Origin: Stomorhina lunata
Lineage: Eukaryota > Arthropoda > Insecta > Diptera > Rhiniidae
Length of the DNA stretch: 64,000 nt
Direction of reading: 5' to 3'
NCBI GenBank assembly: GCA_933228675.1
Contig: OW121742.1
Span: 113,162,739 to 113,226,738, forward strand
In this document: piece by piece, positions 60,262 to 64,000 of the stretch
Layout: every line of letters begins with the position of its first letter
Position numbering within the stretch: the first letter of the stretch is position 1
Translations under genes and position numbers: made by a program
Notes under the pieces: model-generated
Databases searched by the model: none
The model's input: the letters and a program-made list of their open reading frames with translations, nothing else
Told to the model about the DNA's origin: nothing

Positions 60262-61145
60262 TAGTGTATGAAAAACTTTGCCTATTTTTTAGTTTTCTAT
60301 AGAAAATTTTGCCTATCGTCCAGTTTTCTACATAAAACTTTACCTACAGTCCAGTTTTCAATAGAAAACTTTACCTACCGTCCAGTTTTCTATAGAAAAC
60401 TTTACCTACCGTCCAGTTTTCTATAGAAAACTTTACCTACCGTCCAGTTTTCTTTGCCTATCGTCCAGTTTTCTGGACGATAGGCAAAGTTTGCCTTTCG
60501 TCCAGTTTTTTATAGAAAACTTTGCCTTTATTCCAGTTTTCTATAGAAAACTTTGCCTTTCCTCCAGTTTTCTATAGAAAACTTAGCCTTACCTCCACTT
60601 TTTTATAGAAAACTTAGCCTTTCCTCCAGTTTTCTATAAAAAACTTAGCCTTTCCTCCAGTTTTCTATAGAAAATTTTGTCTATCGTCCAGTTTTCAATA
60701 GAAAACTTTGCCTATCGTCCAATTTTGAATAGAAAACTTTGCCTATCGTTCAGTTTTCTATAGAAAACTTTGCTTATCGTCCAGTTTTCTGTAGAAAATT
60801 TTTCTTTCGTCCAGTTTTTTTAAAAAAAACTTTGTCTTTCGTTTAGTTTTATATAGAAAACTTTGCTTATCGTCCAGTTTTCTATAAAAACTTTTCCGTC
60901 GTCCAGTTTTTTATAGAAAACTTTACCTTTCGTCCAGATTTCTATAGAAAACATAGCCTTTCCTCCAGTTTTCTATAGAAAACATTGCCTTTCCCCCAGT
61001 TTTCTATAGAAAACTTAGCCTTTCCTCCAGTTTTCTATAGAAAGCTTTGCCTTTTATCCAGTTCTCTATAGGAAACATTGCCTTTCATCCAGTTTTCTAT
61101 ATAAAGCTTTGCTTTCGTCAACTTTCCTATCGAGAACTCTCCTCA
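60262..61145. repeat. 31-bp palindromic satellite, block V (CTTTGCCTATCGTCCAG linker)
   Basis: About 28 diverged copies in three flavours: CCTACCGTCCAG, CCTTTCCTCCAG and CCTATCGTCCAG. They relate to blocks K and T in the same orientation. An internal foldback sits at 60452-60489. Confidence 0.93.
60452..60489. other. Inverted repeat inside block V (17-bp arms, TTTT loop)
   Basis: CTTTGCCTATCGTCCAG (60452-60468) is followed by TTTT and its exact reverse complement (60473-60489). It replaces the normal palindromic core and marks a local inversion or template switch. Confidence 0.9.
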
Positions 61146-62231
61146 TCAATAACTTTACTTTTTTTAATCATGTCAATCAATTACCGACCAAATGTTTTTT
61201 CGCTTGCTTTTTATCATTATCCCTGCTTATTATTCGCTTAAATGTACAAAGTATATTTTTAACCATTTAACCAATTGTTTACGCTCAACTCCTCATACTT
61301 TTTATGCCAAATTTGTATTAACTCCAACTTTAAACGTCTGCCCTGAAGGAGTTTTTATTTAAAACGAGAATAGCCTTGTCTGCCCCTAAGCCGTTTTTGT
61401 TGTGGTATGTATAATTAAAGGATATTTTTTGATGTATTTGTTTACACACATAAACATTTAAGTGTGTGGGCGAGAGTTAAATGTCTGTGACTGCATATGT
61501 AGGAGTAGGAGTATGTGTGTATGTCTGGCATAATCCTTTAGCATTTTTGTTTTGTATGATTTTGTGATTGTCTGTGTTTATTTTGTATTTAAATAAGTAT
61601 TTATTTGCAAGTGTTTGTGTCTGTGGTCGTAGAATTGTTATTATTATTTAAATAACGTAATTATCCAGTATTATGCCAAAATACAAGTATTTATTCATTT
61701 ATATTTATACTGCCACACATAGGCAGTGAAGTAAATCTATGTTTTCATGATGAACTAAAATTAAGTCCGCAAATCTGCAATGTCTATCCTTAAGAAAATT
61801 TAAAAATGTAAAGCTTAAAACTTAGCTTTTTCAATTTTTTTTTAAGATTTCACTCTTTTAAGTTCTGCCTTGTTACTGATACTCTTAAACTGGTGCCTGA
61901 AGTTTACAGTAGTCCTTATGTTTCTGATGATTTTTGTATATTTGTTCATTTTTTTCCTCATGTTAGATCAACAATGAAAACCATTTAATAATTTTAATGT
62001 TCACTTACATGTAGGACTACAAATCCAGATGATGCTTAAAGTAAGTGTTTAAAACCGAAACTGCCAGAATGGTTAAAAATCAAAATGGAAAATTAAACCA
62101 CAATATTTTATATTTATAATTTTCTTTTACTATACCCCTAAATACCTTCATTGTAGTTGGAAAGGGGTATTTTAGGTTAATTTTGATATCTTTAATGTCT
62201 AAAAATATTAGTCTAGAAGCTAAACAACAAA
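61146..62231. other. Spacer with GT microsatellites
   Basis: GTGTGTATGT-type patches lie at about 61505-61525. A minus-strand CAT|GTAAGTG near 62005 looks donor-like, but all frames upstream close quickly. No gene was recognised. The TATACCCC hairpin at 62131-62175 is listed separately. Confidence 0.6.
62131..62175. mobile_element. Possible end fragment of a dispersed repeat (TATACCCC...GGGGTAT)
   Basis: The arms ATACCCCT (62132-62139) and AGGGGTAT (62163-62170) form a stem and are followed by TTTAGGTTAATTTTG. The layout resembles the hairpin start of the fly dispersed repeat seen near 17520, in the opposite orientation. The perfect hexamer array starts about 60 bp further right. Similarity by memory only. 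Confidence 0.3.
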
Positions 62232-64000
62232 TAGTATTAGTATTAGTATTAGTATTAGTATTAGTATTAGTATTAGTATTAGTATTAGTATTAGTATTAG
62301 TATTAGTATTAGTATTAGTATTAGTATTAGTATTAGTATTAGTATTAGTATTAGTATTAGTATTAGTATTAGTATTAGTATTAGTATTAGTATTAGTATT
62401 AGTATTAGTATTAGTATTAGTATTAGTATTAGTATTAGTATTAGTATTAGTATTAGTATTAGTATTAGTATTAGTATTAGTATTAGTATTAGTATTAGTA
62501 TTAGTATTAGTATTAGTATTAGTATTAGTATTAGTATTAGTATTAGTATTAGTATTAGTATTAGTATTAGTATTAGTATTAGTATTAGTATTAGTATTAG
62601 TATTAGTATTAGTATTAGTATTAGTATTAGTATTAGTATTAGTATTAGTATTAGTATTAGTATTAGTATTAGTATTAGTATTAGTATTAGTATTAGTATT
62701 AGTATTAGTATTAGTATTAGTATTAGTATTAGTATTAGTATTAGTATTAGTATTAGTATTAGTATTAGTATTAGTATTAGTATTAGTATTAGTATTAGTA
62801 TTAGTATTAGTATTAGTATTAGTATTAGTATTAGTATTAGTATTAGTATTAGTATTAGTATTAGTATTAGTATTAGTATTAGTATTAGTATTAGTATTAG
62901 TATTAGTATTAGTATTAGTATTAGTATTAGTATTAGTATTAGTATTAGTATTAGTATTAGTATTAGTATTAGTATTAGTATTAGTATTAGTATTAGTATT
63001 AGTATTAGTATTAGTATTAGTATTAGTATTAGTATTAGTATTAGTATTAGTATTAGTATTAGTATTAGTATTAGTATTAGTATTAGTATTAGTATTAGTA
63101 TTAGTATTAGTATTAGTATTAGTATTAGTATTAGTATTAGTATTAGTATTAGTATTAGTATTAGTATTAGTATTAGTATTAGTATTAGTATTAGTATTAG
63201 TATTAGTATTAGTATTAGTATTAGTATTAGTATTAGTATTAGTATTAGTATTAGTATTAGTATTAGTATTAGTATTAGTATTAGTATTAGTATTAGTATT
63301 AGTATTAGTATTAGTATTAGTATTAGTATTAGTATTAGTATTAGTATTAGTATTAGTATTAGTATTAGTATTAGTATTAGTATTAGTATTAGTATTAGTA
63401 TTAGTATTAGTATTAGTATTAGTATTAGTATTAGTATTAGTATTAGTATTAGTATTAGTATTAGTATTAGTATTAGTATTAGTATTAGTATTAGTATTAG
63501 TATTAGTATTAGTATTAGTATTAGTATTAGTATTAGTATTAGTATTAGTATTAGTATTAGTATTAGTATTAGTATTAGTATTAGTATTAGTATTAGTATT
63601 AGTATTAGTATTAGTATTAGTATTAGTATTAGTATTAGTATTAGTATTAGTATTAGTATTAGTATTAGTATTAGTATTAGTATTAGTATTAGTATTAGTA
63701 TTAGTATTAGTATTAGTATTAGTATTAGTATTAGTATTAGTATTAGTATTAGTATTAGTATTAGTATTAGTATTAGTATTAGTATTAGTATTAGTATTAG
63801 TATTAGTATTAGTATTAGTATTAGTATTAGTATTAGTATTAGTATTAGTATTAGTATTAGTATTAGTATTAGTATTAGTATTAGTATTAGTATTAGTATT
63901 AGTATTAGTATTAGTATTAGTATTAGTATTAGTATTAGTATTAGTATTAGTATTAGTATTAGTATTAGTATTAGTATTAGTATTAGTATTAGTATTAGTA
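62232..64000. repeat. Perfect hexanucleotide array (AGTATT)n
   Basis: About 295 uninterrupted copies with no substitution that I could see, continuing past the right edge of the window. The reverse complement unit AATACT also seeds the degenerate array at 10758-10912. Total lack of variation points to very recent expansion or to an assembly-generated tract. Confidence 0.98.

Overview
This is a stretch of eukaryotic nuclear DNA, most likely from a higher fly (Diptera, probably Calyptratae). The assignment rests on three things: the AT-rich non-coding background with TACATATGTATG, CA/GT and GTTGTTGCTG microsatellites; short fragments resembling a dispersed non-coding repeat I remember from fly genomes (TTCGGCNNNGCCGAA end, TATACCC hairpin followed by ATTCCGTTTGTAAC); and fly-like splice signals. 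No complete protein gene, rRNA, tRNA, CRISPR array or bacterial feature was found. The long open frames are reading frames of tandem repeats.

About two thirds of the window is tandem array, in some twenty blocks separated by 0.5 to 1.7 kb of ordinary AT-rich single-copy-looking DNA. Nearly all arrays are built from a short palindrome, in most cases TTTTCTATAGAAAA, plus a 7 to 17 bp linker that differs between blocks. The period is 31 bp in most blocks and 21 bp in three (8.8-9.8, 10.9-12.2 and 13.0-14.7 kb). Other palindromic families are a 35-bp satellite (19.2-21.2 kb; TTAAGG core plus TAGTCAAAATTTTGACTA), a GC-richer 29-bp satellite (38.9-41.1 and 42.1-45.8 kb; CCTCTATAGTAGAGG plus GACTATAGTC) and a 31-32 bp satellite (46.9-48.8 kb; GGAAATTTTT-G-AAAAATTTCC). 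A satellite of about 115 bp lies at 36.8-38.3 kb, and a perfect AGTATT hexamer array of about 295 copies runs off the right end (62.2-64.0 kb).

The most striking large-scale feature is that neighbouring arrays often carry the same linker in opposite orientation across a unique spacer: 11.2-12.2 with 13.0-14.5; 15.8-17.5 with 22.4-24.5 and 25.4-26.1; 27.4-29.4 with 30.4-31.1; 31.1-33.1 with 34.0-35.4; and 50.7-53.3 with 54.6-55.8. Together they form kilobase-scale inverted repeats whose arms are themselves made of small palindromes. Perfect local foldbacks at 55.86, 58.95-59.01 and 60.45-60.49 kb look like inversion junctions caught inside arrays. Within arrays, rare variant monomers recur at exact multiples of the monomer, which shows repeated segmental duplication.

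The only gene evidence is on the minus strand. A 94-nt candidate exon at 59907-60000 is open in one frame and ends in a consensus CAG|GTAAGT donor. About 13.9 kb downstream in the same direction, at 46026/46027, a pyrimidine-rich CAG|GTAAGA has the form of a recursive (ratchet) splice site. If both are real, the right-hand arrays lie in a long intron of a minus-strand gene and are transcribed as long structured RNA. This is inference and needs RNA data.
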